Source: Bacillus aquiflavi (GTDB taxonomy: Bacteria; Bacillota; Bacilli; Bacillales; Cytobacillaceae). From it: a DNA stretch of 64,000 nt. The stretch is from NCBI RefSeq assembly GCF_019915265.1, contig NZ_CP082780.1, positions 1,488,001 to 1,552,000 of the forward strand. Direction: 5' to 3'. The notes beneath the pieces were generated by a model that saw nothing but the letters and a program-made list of their open reading frames with translations, searched no databases and had not been told where the DNA came from. Numbering within the stretch: the first letter of the stretch is position 1; each line of letters opens with the position of its first letter. This document shows positions 19,668-28,874 of the stretch, in pieces. Both the position numbers and the translations under genes were made by a program.

Positions 19668-19792
19668 GCTTTAAATGTCTAAGAATAGAAACAACTTATG
19701 TAAAACATATAAAGAGCATCATCTTTTCATCTTTTCATTTTTCATAGTAAAATAAGCACATTCAGGCTTTACAAATGATAGGAGGAATATTA

Positions 19793-20068
19793 ATGACTAA
19801 AATTCAAAAGGGACATAATAAATTTTTTATTAAAGAACAAGGTGAAATGATTGCTGAAATTACATACGAACCGCTTAATGACGAGCAGATCGATGTCAAT
19901 CATACGTACGTGTCAGAGAGGCTCCGCGGCCAAGGGATAGCTGAACAGTTAGTAGATCATGTCGTCGAGCTTGCTCGCGAAGAAGGTAAAAAAATTGTGC
20001 CAACTTGTTGGTATGTAGAGGTGCGTCTGAACAGAAATGAAAAGTATCAAGATGTACTAGCTAAATAA
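19793..20068 (+). CDS. Small GNAT-like acetyltransferase, YjdJ type
   Basis: About 91 residues from ATG 19793 with GGAGGAATATTA before it. The core VNHTYVSERLRGQGIAEQLV holds the acetyl-CoA loop (RGQGIA), then VVELAREEGKKIVPTCWYV. These single-domain N-acetyltransferase-like proteins (COG2388) are small soluble enzymes of unknown substrate. It stands alone with its own terminator. Confidence 0.85.
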   Translation: MTKIQKGHNKFFIKEQGEMIAEITYEPLNDEQIDVNHTYVSERLRGQGIAEQLVDHVVELAREEGKKIVPTCWYVEVRLNRNEKYQDVLAK

Positions 20069-20076
20069 TTTCATGG

Positions 20077-20112
20077 AAAGGGTGTCCAAAAAAAATATGG
20101 ATGCCCTTTTTA
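20077..20112 (+). terminator. Terminator after the GNAT gene
   Basis: AAAGGGTGTCC (20077-20087) pairs with GGATGCCCTTT (20099-20109) with one G-T mismatch, ending in a T run. Confidence 0.8.
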
Positions 20113-20174
20113 GTCATATCATGAAAAGCCTTTACCATAAACTGTTGTAATAATACTAAAATGTGTGAGATGAA

Positions 20175-21440
20175 ATGACTATCCATGTAGTTAAAACGGG
20201 TGAATCGTTATATGACATATCGAAAATGTACGACGTTTCTATTTCGTTGATTGTTAACGTAAATGGATTAAAGTCTCCAAATGTATTAATACCAGGATTA
20301 TCGTTGTATATCCCTGACAATTACCTTTACAACCGCATTTATCAAATTAAACCGGGTGATACTTTATGGAAATTAGCTAGACGCTTTGATACAAGTATAG
20401 AGCATATTTTCACAGTAAATCCAAGGATAAATCCAAATCAATTATTTATCGGTCAAAAGGTAATCGTTCCATCCCCGAATCAAATGTCAATCGAAACGGT
20501 TGGCTTTATCTTTCCGCAAGCAAACGGAAAAAGTTTTGCTGCTCTTAACGAAATTGCTAATCAATTATCCTATGTTGCCATTATTGCTTATTCATTTTCG
20601 GAAAATGGCGATGTATATCTAGAGGCTGATGACTCTGTGACTTTAACTCAAAGTAAGCAAATAAACATAAAACCATTATTAATGATTCGTAACTTTAAGG
20701 AAAAAAATTTCAGTGCAGAGCTTGTTGGGAAAGTTTTTGAAAACTCACAGTCTCGACAACGTTTAGTCACGAGTCTTGTTAATATAATCGAACAGAAAGG
20801 TTATGAAGGAGTCAGTATAGATTTTGAATTTATTCCTCCACCAAGGCGTAAAGATTTCATTAGCTTTTTAACCGAATAAAAAAGCTTTTTAGGCACGCGG
20901 ATTCTTCATGTAAATGTTCATTCTAAAACTGAAGATATTCCGACGAATCCAATTATCGGCGCTTATGACTATAAAGCTATTGGAGAAATTGCCGATATTG
21001 TAGCTGTCATGACAATTGATTATGGTTATCCAACCGGTCCACCAAATCCGATCGCACCAATTTGGTGGGTGGATGCAGTAGTCCGTTATGCAACTAGCTT
21101 AATTCCCCCACAAAAATTACAAATATCGCTACCGCTTTACGGATATGATTGGAGAATTTCCGATAATAAGACAACTGCTTTTTCTGCTTTAGGTGCCCAA
21201 AATCTCGCAATTTCTAAGCAAACGGTTATATTTTATGATCGGGAAGCAAAAGCACCATCATTTAAATACTGGAAAAATAGTGAAGAACACATTGTTTGGT
21301 TTGAGGATATACGAAGCTATGTAGAGAAATACAATCTCATTGATTATTATCAGTTACAAGGAACAACATTTTGGCAAATTAGACTACCATCTCCCCAAAA
21401 TTGGGAGTATATAAAAAGAAATATAACATTTTTAAAATGA
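20175..21440 (+). pseudogene. YaaH/SleL-type spore cortex lytic enzyme, in-frame stop
   Basis: Two LysM domains (residues 2-45 and 53-97) precede a glycoside hydrolase 18 domain with GVSIDFEFIPP as the catalytic strand. A TAA at 20877-20879 interrupts the frame after FISFLTE. The same frame then continues as KSFLGTRILHVNVHSKTEDIP and on to MTIDYGYPTGP, WWVDAVVRYA and FWQIRLPSPQNW, ending at 21440. Full length would be about 421 residues, the usual size of YaaH/SleL. These enzymes cut muropeptides during spore germination. A single C-to-T change (CAA to TAA) would explain the break. Confidence 0.87.
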
Positions 21441-21593
21441 ACATTGATAGAAAAATAACATTCCTCAAAAGATTATTTTAAGAAATGACCTTTACCGCCT
21501 ATTTTAGCTGTAAATGTAAAAGTATTGACAATTTAAAATATTAATTTATAATAAATGAAATGCTAAATTCTAGTAAATTAGGAGAGGAAATCT

Positions 21594-22181
21594 ATGAATC
21601 AAAATATGAATGAACGAGTACAGAAAACCACTTATGATGAAGTGATAAAGCAAACAAAGTGTTATTTAAACTATTTTCCTAGTGAACAAAAGCGTATTTT
21701 GCCTTTAGTTCATCAATTAAAAAAGAATATCAAAATATTTGATCGTAAATCACTTCCTGGCCATATTACAGCTAGCGGCATAGTAATAAAAGAGGAGAAA
21801 ATGTTAATGATATATCATCCGAATATTAAAAAATGGTTACAGCCTGGAGGGCATGTAGATGAAGGAGAGACCCCGTTAGAGGCAGCAAAGCGGGAAATCC
21901 TCGAGGAAACGGGTTTGAAAACGAAACTGCATCCTTGGCATAATCAACATGCTGCTCCTTTTGATATAGATGTTCACTCAATTCCTGCTAACCCAAATAA
22001 GCAAGAGCCTAGTCACTTCCATTACGATTTTCGTTATTTATTACAGCTTGATGGGGGAGACAAAGGACATTCAGAAGAAGACCTGCAGATTAGTTGGATG
22101 AACATAGAAAGCATAGAAGAGCCCCATTTAAAAACAGCAATTAGAAAATGGGAGGAACAAAGATATAAAATGAATGTATGA
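21594..22181 (+). CDS. Nudix hydrolase
   Basis: 195 residues with a complete Nudix box: Gly-His-Val-Asp-Glu-Gly-Glu, then REILEETGL, giving the metal-binding REUxEE. The N-terminal 50 residues are a helical extension. It hydrolyses a nucleoside diphosphate linked to another group; the substrate cannot be predicted. It is preceded by a well-formed AGGAGAGGAAA site and is probably monocistronic. Confidence 0.88.
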   Translation: MNQNMNERVQKTTYDEVIKQTKCYLNYFPSEQKRILPLVHQLKKNIKIFDRKSLPGHITASGIVIKEEKMLMIYHPNIKKWLQPGGHVDEGETPLEAAKREILEETGLKTKLHPWHNQHAAPFDIDVHSIPANPNKQEPSHFHYDFRYLLQLDGGDKGHSEEDLQISWMNIESIEEPHLKTAIRKWEEQRYKMNV

Positions 22182-22423
22182 TCAAAAGCTCTATGAAAAC
22201 TGAATAGTTGTATGGGTGCTTTTCCATTTTTTAGTGAAAAGGCCACGCGATCGCTTTTGACAAAGGTTATTATTTGAGGGGACAACACTTCCTTTTCTAA
22301 GGTTATTGGGTGTGTAGTTACCTCAATTTCAAGTGGTGGCAACTTTTTTACACAAAAAGCCCAAGGTATTTTATAACCGACTCGATAAAAAGGTTTGACA
22401 ATACATTAAAGCGGGGTGTATTA

Positions 22424-23557
22424 ATGCATAGAACTGTTGCAGAGAAAAATTTTTTTCGTTCAATTTTAAACTTAAGTGCGATTGAAAAAATAGATAAGTT
22501 AGTAATAGTTACCCATCTTGTTCCAGGCAGTGATGAGTTTTTGTTAACGGTTAATGAAGAAATACCCATTGCAATGCTTATTCCAAAACCAAACTCGATA
22601 GATAAACAAGTAAAAGATAAAGTGATAGATTTTATTCCAATTTTGCATTTTACTCGTGACGAAATTAAGAGGAATAAAAAAAAGTTCCTCGAACTCCTTC
22701 AAAAACATATTGGCAATGATACTTTTGCTGTCGTTGATATTGGTGGTTATTTTTCGCATGTCTTAGATGAAATGCAGTATATTTTTGGTTCAAAATTCAT
22801 TGGTGTCGTCGAAGATACAGAAAATGGTCACCAAAAATATGAGACATTACTGTTAAATGAAAATCATACTTCGTTACCTTGTCCAGTGATTTCTGTTGCT
22901 CGAAGCTCGTTAAAAGATTCAGAAGACTTTTTAGTCGGGCATGCAATTGTGTTTTCTGCGGAAGCTTTACTGCGTGAAGAAGGAGAGATCTTAACTGGAA
23001 AACAGGCAGTTGTGTTAGGGTATGGTAAAATTGGCCGCAGCATTGCTAATAGTTTACGTTCTAAAGGTGTCCGGGTTGATGTTATTGATACTAACTCAAG
23101 TAGACAAGTATTAGCGCTTGCTCATGATTTTCATACAAACAAAAAAGACGTTCTCCTTGAAAATGCTGACTTGCTATTTTGTGCCACAGGCAATCATTCA
23201 TTGAAGCAGAGTGACCTCCCAAAAATGAAAAATAATTCTTATATATTTACTGCAACATCTGCTGACGATGAAATTGAAGAACATCTTTTAATAATGGAAA
23301 ATGCTGTTCCTCATCCTAATAAAAAAATTTCTCAACTCGAAGTTGCTGGTAAACAGCTATTTCTTTGTAACAATGGTAATTCAGCTAATTTTATGCATGG
23401 TGGTGTTGTTGGTCCATTTATTAAGCTAGTACAAGCAGAAATTATTTTTGCACTATCACAATTATCACGTTTTCCAAACGACAAAGTTTACCAAATAAGC
23501 GATGAGTCTAAGTCTTTTATTTCCGATTTATGGCTAGATTTTTACGCTAAACGATAA
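22424..23557 (+). CDS. S-adenosylhomocysteine hydrolase-like NAD-binding protein
   Basis: 378 residues from ATG 22424 (GGGGTG upstream). The centre holds a Rossmann NAD motif VVLGYGKIGRSIANSLRSKGV followed by VDVIDTNSS and CATGNHSL. The order matches the NAD domain of S-adenosylhomocysteine hydrolase and related dehydrogenases. The N-terminal 150 residues do not show the usual AHCY substrate motifs. A C-terminal GNSANFMHGGVVGPF resembles the AHCY end region only loosely. A DMT-type permease gene follows eleven bases later, so the pair probably works together on an unknown metabolite. Confidence 0.62.
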   Translation: MHRTVAEKNFFRSILNLSAIEKIDKLVIVTHLVPGSDEFLLTVNEEIPIAMLIPKPNSIDKQVKDKVIDFIPILHFTRDEIKRNKKKFLELLQKHIGNDTFAVVDIGGYFSHVLDEMQYIFGSKFIGVVEDTENGHQKYETLLLNENHTSLPCPVISVARSSLKDSEDFLVGHAIVFSAEALLREEGEILTGKQAVVLGYGKIGRSIANSLRSKGVRVDVIDTNSSRQVLALAHDFHTNKKDVLLENADLLFCATGNHSLKQSDLPKMKNNSYIFTATSADDEIEEHLLIMENAVPHPNKKISQLEVAGKQLFLCNNGNSANFMHGGVVGPFIKLVQAEIIFALSQLSRFPNDKVYQISDESKSFISDLWLDFYAKR

Positions 23558-23567
23558 AGGAGAATAT

Positions 23568-24470
23568 ATGTTTTCATTGTCTGTACAATTCATCATGATA
23601 TTTGCTTTCCTCTCGGCTTTAAGCAGGGCAGGATTAAATATTGTCGATCGTTATCAAATCGGAATGAAGAAGCTTTCGATTTTTTATGTAAATCTATGGA
23701 ATAATGTCATTCCTGCAATTCTTATGATTGCTCTATGTATATTATTAGGCTGGCATGGTCAACTCGTGGCAAGTATATTTGATTGGAAAACATTAGTATT
23801 CAGCGGTATCGTTCAGCTTGTTGCCTACGCTTTTTCCTATGCTTTTCGTCATTTAAATGTAAGTCAAGTATTAGTGATCGGAAAAAAAAAAATGTCTGAT
23901 TTATTTATCCCAATCGGAATTTTTGTCACAACGATGCAATGGGATTGGAGTACATATTTTTTTGCAGTAGCTACTACAATAGTTTGTCTGCCGATTTTAT
24001 GGGAAAAAGGGGAACGGGAAAATGGCAATGCTTTTAAAAAAGTTGGATTAATAATAGGTAGTGCACTTGTATTACAAGCGAGCCTTTCCCCTTTGTTGAC
24101 TGAAATGAACACAGTTGTAGCCATTCGTGATACATTCGCATTTACAACAGCAGTCATTATTTGGCGTACAGTTTGGAGTCTCATTCCGTTACTGAGGAAA
24201 AAACGTGCACAAGACGAGGCTTCCTTTTTTGGATTGCTATCGAATCCGGTGTTTTTCGTTAGAGCTTTGTTAACGATTATTACACAAACAACCTTTATTT
24301 TAGCAGTTGGGAGCACAGCTTCAGCCGTAGCTTGGCCGATATTAAATTCAACATCTATATTTTCTGTAGCGCTATCTAGTTTATTGCTGCGTGAAAAACC
24401 ATCAAAGCTTCAGATTGGGATAGTTATCACAATTACAATTTTATCTGTCATTCGTTTTTTCTTGCTGTAA
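23568..24470 (+). CDS. DMT/EamA-like membrane permease
   Basis: 300 residues and about ten membrane helices in two similar halves, in the style of drug/metabolite transporters; the C-terminal AVAWPILNSTSIFSVALSSLLLREKPSKLQ is typical of EamA repeats. It is coupled to the AHCY-like gene (eleven-base gap) and is followed by a terminator. It contains an uninterrupted A10 tract at 23881-23890 that keeps the frame here. The substrate is unknown. Confidence 0.78.
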   Translation: MFSLSVQFIMIFAFLSALSRAGLNIVDRYQIGMKKLSIFYVNLWNNVIPAILMIALCILLGWHGQLVASIFDWKTLVFSGIVQLVAYAFSYAFRHLNVSQVLVIGKKKMSDLFIPIGIFVTTMQWDWSTYFFAVATTIVCLPILWEKGERENGNAFKKVGLIIGSALVLQASLSPLLTEMNTVVAIRDTFAFTTAVIIWRTVWSLIPLLRKKRAQDEASFFGLLSNPVFFVRALLTIITQTTFILAVGSTASAVAWPILNSTSIFSVALSSLLLREKPSKLQIGIVITITILSVIRFFLL

Positions 24471-24499
24471 TTATAACGATATTCGTGAAAAGCAAAGAA

Positions 24500-24545
24500 A
24501 AAGAAGTTAAAGACCGATTATATGAGGTTTTTAGCTTCTTTTTTT
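24500..24545 (+). terminator. Terminator after the permease gene
   Basis: AAAGAAG (24500-24506) pairs with CTTCTTT (24535-24541), with additional TAAA/TTTA and ACC/GGT pairing inside, ending in a long T run. Confidence 0.8.
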
Positions 24546-24657
24546 CTTTATTGACTTTAAAAATAGAAAAAAAATTTAGGCGACAACAATGAATTGGAGA
24601 CAAGAAAGCTAATATTTATTAAAGTTCCACTTCATGGCATTATACATATTTGTATAA

Positions 24658-24718
24658 AGATAATGATTATTTTTAATTTTATAGTTGACAAAACTCATAG
24701 GATTAGTGATTATTATCA
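24658..24718 (+). promoter_or_regulatory. Promoter region with two Fur-box-like sites
   Basis: TTGACA at 24685-24690 is a good -35 element. Two 15-mers resemble the Fur consensus TGATAATnATTATCA: agataatgattattt at 24658-24672 and one at 24704-24718 ending ATTATCA. Each matches 11 of 14 defined positions, and they flank the -35. The AT-rich background makes chance matches possible. If real, the ABC importer downstream responds to iron. Confidence 0.4.
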
Positions 24719-24761
24719 TTAAAACATATTGGTTTAATGAGAATAAAAAAGAGGTGGATTT

Positions 24762-25604
24762 ATGTATCTTACAATTAACGGCATAGAAAAGAGTTTTTAT
24801 CATAAAGTCAACGGTCAAGTCAAAGTGCTTGATAAGATTGATATAGCGGTTGAAAAGGGACAGTTTGTTTCGATTGTCGGTCCTTCAGGTTGGGGGAAAT
24901 CAACATTATTATATCTAATTGCAGGTCTTGAAAAGCCGGATAAGGGGGAAATTTCGATTTCTGGTAATAAAGTGACGAAACCTGGCCCTGACCGTGTCGT
25001 TGTTTTTCAAGAAGCAGGACTGTTTCCGTGGTTAACTGTTCTGGAAAATGTAATGTATGGATTACTTTTAAAGAAAATTTCGAAAGAACGAGCAAGAGAA
25101 AAAGCGATAAATATTTTAAAAATGGTTCATTTAAGCCGTTATATCGATGCATACCCTCATCAACTATCTGGTGGGATGAAACAGCGAGTTTCCATTGCTC
25201 GTGCGCTCGTTATGGAACCAGATATTTTATTAATGGATGAACCATTTGCAGCGCTTGATGAGCAGACGAGAATGGTTTTACACAAAGAACTACTTGAAAT
25301 ATGGCGGAAAACAAAAGTAACGATTTTTTTTGTTACCCATAACATTCGTGAAGCTGTTCTGCTTTCCGAGCAAATTATCGTTTTCGCAACACGGCCTGGA
25401 AAAATTAAAACGACTTTATCTGTTCCATCTATGAGAGACGGCGTTATGCCTGATAGTGTAACGCTTCATATTGAACAGAGAATATTATCTATCTTACAGG
25501 GAGAAATTGAGAAAGTGTTAAAGGAGGAAATTGGTGATGAATACAGCTTTAAGACGGATCATTTTCATCGTGACTATAGCGGTGATATGGGAAATCACAT
25601 CTAG
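24762..25604 (+). CDS. ABC importer ATPase, sulfonate/nitrate/taurine type
   Basis: 280 residues with Walker A GPSGWGKST, Q-loop VVFQEAGLFPW, signature LSGGMKQRVSIARAL and Walker B ILLMDEPFAALDE, the pattern of SsuB/TauB/NrtD ATPases. The C-terminus runs 68 bases into the permease gene, so translation is coupled. It forms an importer with the two genes that follow. Substrate class is inferred from the family and from the binding protein: sulfonates, nitrate, taurine or thiamine precursors are possible. Confidence 0.88.
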   Translation: MYLTINGIEKSFYHKVNGQVKVLDKIDIAVEKGQFVSIVGPSGWGKSTLLYLIAGLEKPDKGEISISGNKVTKPGPDRVVVFQEAGLFPWLTVLENVMYGLLLKKISKERAREKAINILKMVHLSRYIDAYPHQLSGGMKQRVSIARALVMEPDILLMDEPFAALDEQTRMVLHKELLEIWRKTKVTIFFVTHNIREAVLLSEQIIVFATRPGKIKTTLSVPSMRDGVMPDSVTLHIEQRILSILQGEIEKVLKEEIGDEYSFKTDHFHRDYSGDMGNHI

Positions 25605-26289
25605 GTTTTCTAGTTTGCCAGATTTCATGTTTCCGAGTCTCACGCAAGTATTTGAAACTTTATTTACAGGTATGATAGACGGCCAAATTATCACAGCTGT
25701 TTATAAAAGTCTCGGTCGGTTACTAATCGGGTTCTCGATTGCAATTGTAGTAGGACTTTTTTTAGGTTATTTAATTTGGCGTTATAAATTTGTTGAAGAT
25801 ACACTTGGATTTGCTGTTACTGCTTTACAATCAATCCCGAGTATTGTTTGGTTTCCATTTGCAATTATTTGGTTCGGTTTAAATAATATGTCGATTTTAT
25901 TTATTGTAACGATCGGGGCAACATGGACAATGACAATTAGTGCGACTAGCGGTTTCAAAAATGTCCCGCAATTGTATAAGCGAGTTGCTAAAACATTAGG
26001 ATCAAGCGGATTTCATTTTATTCGAACAGTTATTTTGCCCGCATCTGTTCCTCAAATTATATCTGGTTTGCGGATCGCTTGGGCTTTTTCATGGCGTGCC
26101 TTAATGGCAGGTGAATTATTAGGTGCAGGTGAAGGGCTTGGCCAGCTCCTTGAAACAGGGAGATCGCTCGGACAAATGGACCTAGTCATTTCGGTGATGA
26201 TTGTTATCGCAGTTATTGGTACGATTATGGATAATATAGTATTTTTACGCTTAGAACGAAACGTCCAAATGAAGTGGGGAGTTAGTTAA
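25537..26289 (+). CDS. ABC importer permease, SsuC/TauC type
   Basis: About 251 residues, six membrane helices, with the BPD-type EAA loop around ALMAGELLGAGEGLG. The conserved SIPSIVWFPFAIIWFGL segment is typical of SsuC/TauC. I start at ATG 25537, about nine bases after AAAGGAGG; GTG 25534 and TTG 25531 are in frame but too close. It overlaps the ATPase gene by 68 bases. Confidence 0.88.
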   Translation: MNTALRRIIFIVTIAVIWEITSRFSSLPDFMFPSLTQVFETLFTGMIDGQIITAVYKSLGRLLIGFSIAIVVGLFLGYLIWRYKFVEDTLGFAVTALQSIPSIVWFPFAIIWFGLNNMSILFIVTIGATWTMTISATSGFKNVPQLYKRVAKTLGSSGFHFIRTVILPASVPQIISGLRIAWAFSWRALMAGELLGAGEGLGQLLETGRSLGQMDLVISVMIVIAVIGTIMDNIVFLRLERNVQMKWGVS

Positions 26290-26314
26290 AAGTATGGAAA
26301 AAGAGGCGATTAAA

Positions 26315-27319
26315 ATGAAAACGAAACGAATGATGATAATCTTTATCTCTTTTTTTTTTATTGGTATGTTAGCAGCTTGCAACCAAAAAGGAGAAAAAAC
26401 AGGCTCAACAAACAAGGAAGTAAATATCGGATATTTTCCGAACTTAACACATATTACAACGATTGTTGCCCTTGAAAATAACTATTTTAATGAGGAATTT
26501 GGTGAAGACGTTAAGATCAACACGAAAACAGTTAGTAATGGTGGATTGTTTATGGAAGCAATGGCAACAAAATCAATTGATGTCGGTACAGTTGGTCCCG
26601 GACCATTGTTAAACTTTTATTTAAAAGATCCAAAGTATCATATTATTTCTGGAGCAGTAAATGGGGGAGCAGTTCTCGTTTCAACTAAAGAAAGCGATGT
26701 AAAACAATTATCTGATTTAGATGGTAAAAGAGTGGCTATCCCTGTCATTGGAAGTACACAAGATATTATGTTAAGAAAAGCGCTGCAAGATGTAAAGCTA
26801 AAACCAACAACGAGCGGAGGCACAGTTGAACTGTATGCAGCAGCACCAGCCGATACGGTAACACTTTTTATCCAAAAATCAGTTAATGCGGCAGCAACCC
26901 AGGAACCGTGGGGCTATGTACTTGAAACAGAAGCAAACGGAAAATTATTACTTGATTGGGATGAATTCGCTTGGGGAAAAGAGTCGACAAATACTGTTGT
27001 AGCTGCAACTGATGAATTTTTACAAAACAAAGACCTTGTTAAAGCTTATTTAAAGGCACATGAAAGGGCAATTACTTTTATTGAAGAAAATCCTGAAAAA
27101 AGCCAAGATATTGTGATCAAACATATTAAAGGGTTGACAGGGAAAGAATTAAATAAAGCTGAATTAAAAGCAGCGTTTACAAGATTACAAGTGACGACAT
27201 CCGTTAATGAACAAGTGATTCAAGAAATGGCTGATATTAGTGAAGAAGCTGGTTATGTTTCTAGCAATAATATTGATGGGCTGATAAATTTATCATTTCT
27301 TGAAAAAAAGACTAAATAA
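26315..27319 (+). CDS. ABC importer substrate-binding lipoprotein, SsuA/NrtA/TauA type
   Basis: 334 residues from ATG 26315 (AAAGAGGC upstream). A lipoprotein signal peptide ends in the lipobox LAAC, so the mature protein is anchored by its cysteine to the outer face of the membrane. The body follows the sulfonate/nitrate-binding NMT1-like fold (VNIGYFPNLTHITTIVALE, ATKSIDVGTVGPGPLL, ATQEPWGYVLE). It delivers the substrate to the permease encoded just before it. A terminator follows within 130 bases. Confidence 0.88.
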   Translation: MKTKRMMIIFISFFFIGMLAACNQKGEKTGSTNKEVNIGYFPNLTHITTIVALENNYFNEEFGEDVKINTKTVSNGGLFMEAMATKSIDVGTVGPGPLLNFYLKDPKYHIISGAVNGGAVLVSTKESDVKQLSDLDGKRVAIPVIGSTQDIMLRKALQDVKLKPTTSGGTVELYAAAPADTVTLFIQKSVNAAATQEPWGYVLETEANGKLLLDWDEFAWGKESTNTVVAATDEFLQNKDLVKAYLKAHERAITFIEENPEKSQDIVIKHIKGLTGKELNKAELKAAFTRLQVTTSVNEQVIQEMADISEEAGYVSSNNIDGLINLSFLEKKTK

Positions 27320-27443
27320 TACGTACCGAGATTATAAACAAAGTCAATACTAGTCATAAATTTCCTCAGATTCTAGGCGGAAGCGAATAGAACAATCGTT
27401 CATAAGTGTTTTAGTTGTCAACATGCTAATATGTACCTTTTTC

Positions 27444-27480
27444 ATTCATCTCGTAATGATTCATGAGATGAATTTCTTTT
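27444..27480 (+). terminator. Terminator after the ABC importer operon
   Basis: ATTCATCTC (27444-27452) pairs with GAGATGAAT (27465-27473), followed by TTCTTTT. Confidence 0.85.
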
Positions 27481-27599
27481 CTATTTAGTTAGCGGCTGAT
27501 TTCTTTAATACGTTATTAATATTAAATTGTATGAAAAAACTATTACATTTTATACAATAAAATGGCACATAAAATATTTTATGTAATATATGTCCTGTA

Positions 27600-27627
27600 T
27601 TTACATAAATAGAAAATATGATATAAT
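27600..27627 (+). promoter_or_regulatory. Promoter of the AbrB-like gene
   Basis: TTTACA (27600-27605) and TATAAT (27622-27627) are 16 bases apart, a near-consensus SigA promoter, 42 bases before the start codon. Confidence 0.65.
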
Positions 27628-27668
27628 TTATAAAAATATTAAACTATTAAAGAAGAGGAGATGGACGC

Positions 27669-27944
27669 ATGAAACCAACAGGAATTGTACGAAAAATAGA
27701 TGAATTAGGGAGAATTGTTATACCAGTTGAGTTGAGAAGAAGTTTGTCATTAGAAATTAAAGACCCGATTGAAATTTTTGTTGATGATGACAAAATTATT
27801 TTAAGAAAATATGTAGTTAATAATGCATGTGATATTACAGGTATCATTTCAAATGATAATGTTAGTTTAGTGAATGGAAAAATCTCTTTAAGTCGCGAAG
27901 GTGCTGAAATATTGTTAAAAGAGCTACAAAATATAAAAAATTAA
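27669..27944 (+). CDS. AbrB/Abh-family transition-state regulator
   Basis: 91 residues. The N-terminal swapped-hairpin DNA-binding domain reads GIVRKIDELGRIVIPVELRRSL, nearly the AbrB sequence, and the C-terminal part (NACDITGIISNDN, LSREGAEILLKELQ) follows the AbrB multimerisation domain. A Cys in the CDITG segment matches the AbrB position. It is probably one of several paralogues that hold down post-exponential genes such as antibiotic and sporulation genes. A link to the NRPS island ten kilobases away is possible but unproven. Confidence 0.88.
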   Translation: MKPTGIVRKIDELGRIVIPVELRRSLSLEIKDPIEIFVDDDKIILRKYVVNNACDITGIISNDNVSLVNGKISLSREGAEILLKELQNIKN

Positions 27945-28102
27945 GTTTATCTACAATGTTCTTTGTCTTCAATGGACTAACAGATACTTTTTCAGATCCC
28001 CTTGTAAAAGGGGATTCATAACTCATTTCTTTCTATGGTTCTTAGTTATAGTATACCTTTTTTTAAAACAATAGGCGAATGAGATCCATCGTTTATATAT
28101 AA

Positions 28103-28186
28103 ATTAAGTTAAAACGCTTCTTAGTTGAAGCTGCATATCGTTTGTTTGCTTATAACGAAGAATTCAAGCGCTCCGCTATTAAATAG
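28103..28186 (+). pseudogene. Short coding remnant, possibly transposase C-terminus
   Basis: The frame reads IKLKRFLVEAAYRLFAYNEE then FKRSAIK and a TAG, with no start codon; a stop lies directly upstream. Codon and residue use look protein-coding. The pattern L-R-x-L-VEAA with a later YN-E-FK resembles the C-terminal part of IS110-type transposases, but this is a weak visual similarity. Confidence 0.3.
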
Positions 28187-28193
28187 GCGGAGC
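28170..28193 (+). terminator. GC-rich hairpin, terminator-like
   Basis: GCTCCGC (28170-28176) pairs with GCGGAGC (28187-28193), with TATT/AATA able to extend the loop; TAATTTATTTATT follows. It overlaps the end of the coding remnant and may be its old terminator. Confidence 0.5.
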
Positions 28194-28505
28194 TAATTTA
28201 TTTATTAACACAATTTTAAATCATTACGATAAAATGATCGTTTTCTGAACTAATGAGCTAATAAAGTACGGCAATGGTACGAATGGAATAGAATGATATT
28301 CGATCATTTTAATTTTATCATAATACTATAATAGGATAAAAATAAATATATTATCGCTTTATTTCCTGAAAATAAAAATTGTAAAATGACTGAATAGTCT
28401 GTATACTATGGACGAAAGGAGGTTAATTTCAAAATAATCGGAATATTCAGTATATGGAATTCTCTTCCTAAAGAAAAATTATTTTAAAAGGGGATGGCAA
28501 ATTGA

Positions 28506-28874
28506 ATGAAGGATTATGTTATGACAGACGAAAAAAAAGAAAAGATTGATGTAGAAAATTTATTACCGCTCGAAGAGGATACGAGCCGTATTATGAAATC
28601 TGAATTTCGAACAGGACTACTTTTAACTATTATTTATTTTGCGTTTATCTTTTTAATCCCTATTTTAAATTGGTATAAACAAGATTGGGCTTTTTCAAAG
28701 ATGTGGGGAGGAATGTCTAATAGTTGGTTTTTGACGGCGATTGTTTCGATGGCCATGGCTTTTTGTATTGCATATATCCATACAAAGCTATATGAAAAGC
28801 GCTTAGAAAAATATGATCTTATGAAGATAAATAAAGTAGCTAATCAGGGTGATAGGGGGCATTTTAAAGGATGA
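28506..28874 (+). CDS. DUF485-like small membrane protein, symporter partner
   Basis: 122 residues with two membrane helices (about 37-57 and 79-100) and a cytoplasmic acidic N-terminus. It is longer and more divergent than the DUF485 protein at 7.8-8.2 kb. It overlaps the next symporter gene by four bases (ATGA), the same arrangement as the first pair, which points to a structural or assembly role for the symporter. Confidence 0.78.
   Translation: MKDYVMTDEKKEKIDVENLLPLEEDTSRIMKSEFRTGLLLTIIYFAFIFLIPILNWYKQDWAFSKMWGGMSNSWFLTAIVSMAMAFCIAYIHTKLYEKRLEKYDLMKINKVANQGDRGHFKG

Larger units (their letters stand above)
27320..27668. other. Intergenic region with terminator and promoter only
   Basis: This stretch holds the importer terminator (27444-27480) and the promoter of the AbrB-like gene (27600-27627). 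I see no gene in it. Confidence 0.7.
27945..28505. other. Intergenic region with hairpins and a coding remnant
   Basis: It contains a strong eight-base hairpin (ATCCCCTT/AAGGGGAT-like, about 27996-28015) that may end the AbrB-like transcript, a short coding remnant (28103-28186), and a GC-rich hairpin at 28170-28193. The last 120 bases should carry the promoter for the symporter pair. No intact gene is visible. Confidence 0.5.

Noticed and set aside
22034-22342. Minus-strand open frame of about 100 residues after the Nudix gene
   Set aside because: More than half lies antisense to the Nudix coding region, and it has no ribosome binding site; it is best explained as a shadow frame.
23881-23890. 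A10 tract in the DMT permease gene as another frameshift
   Set aside because: The frame is intact on both sides and the protein is full length, so there is no sign of an indel here.
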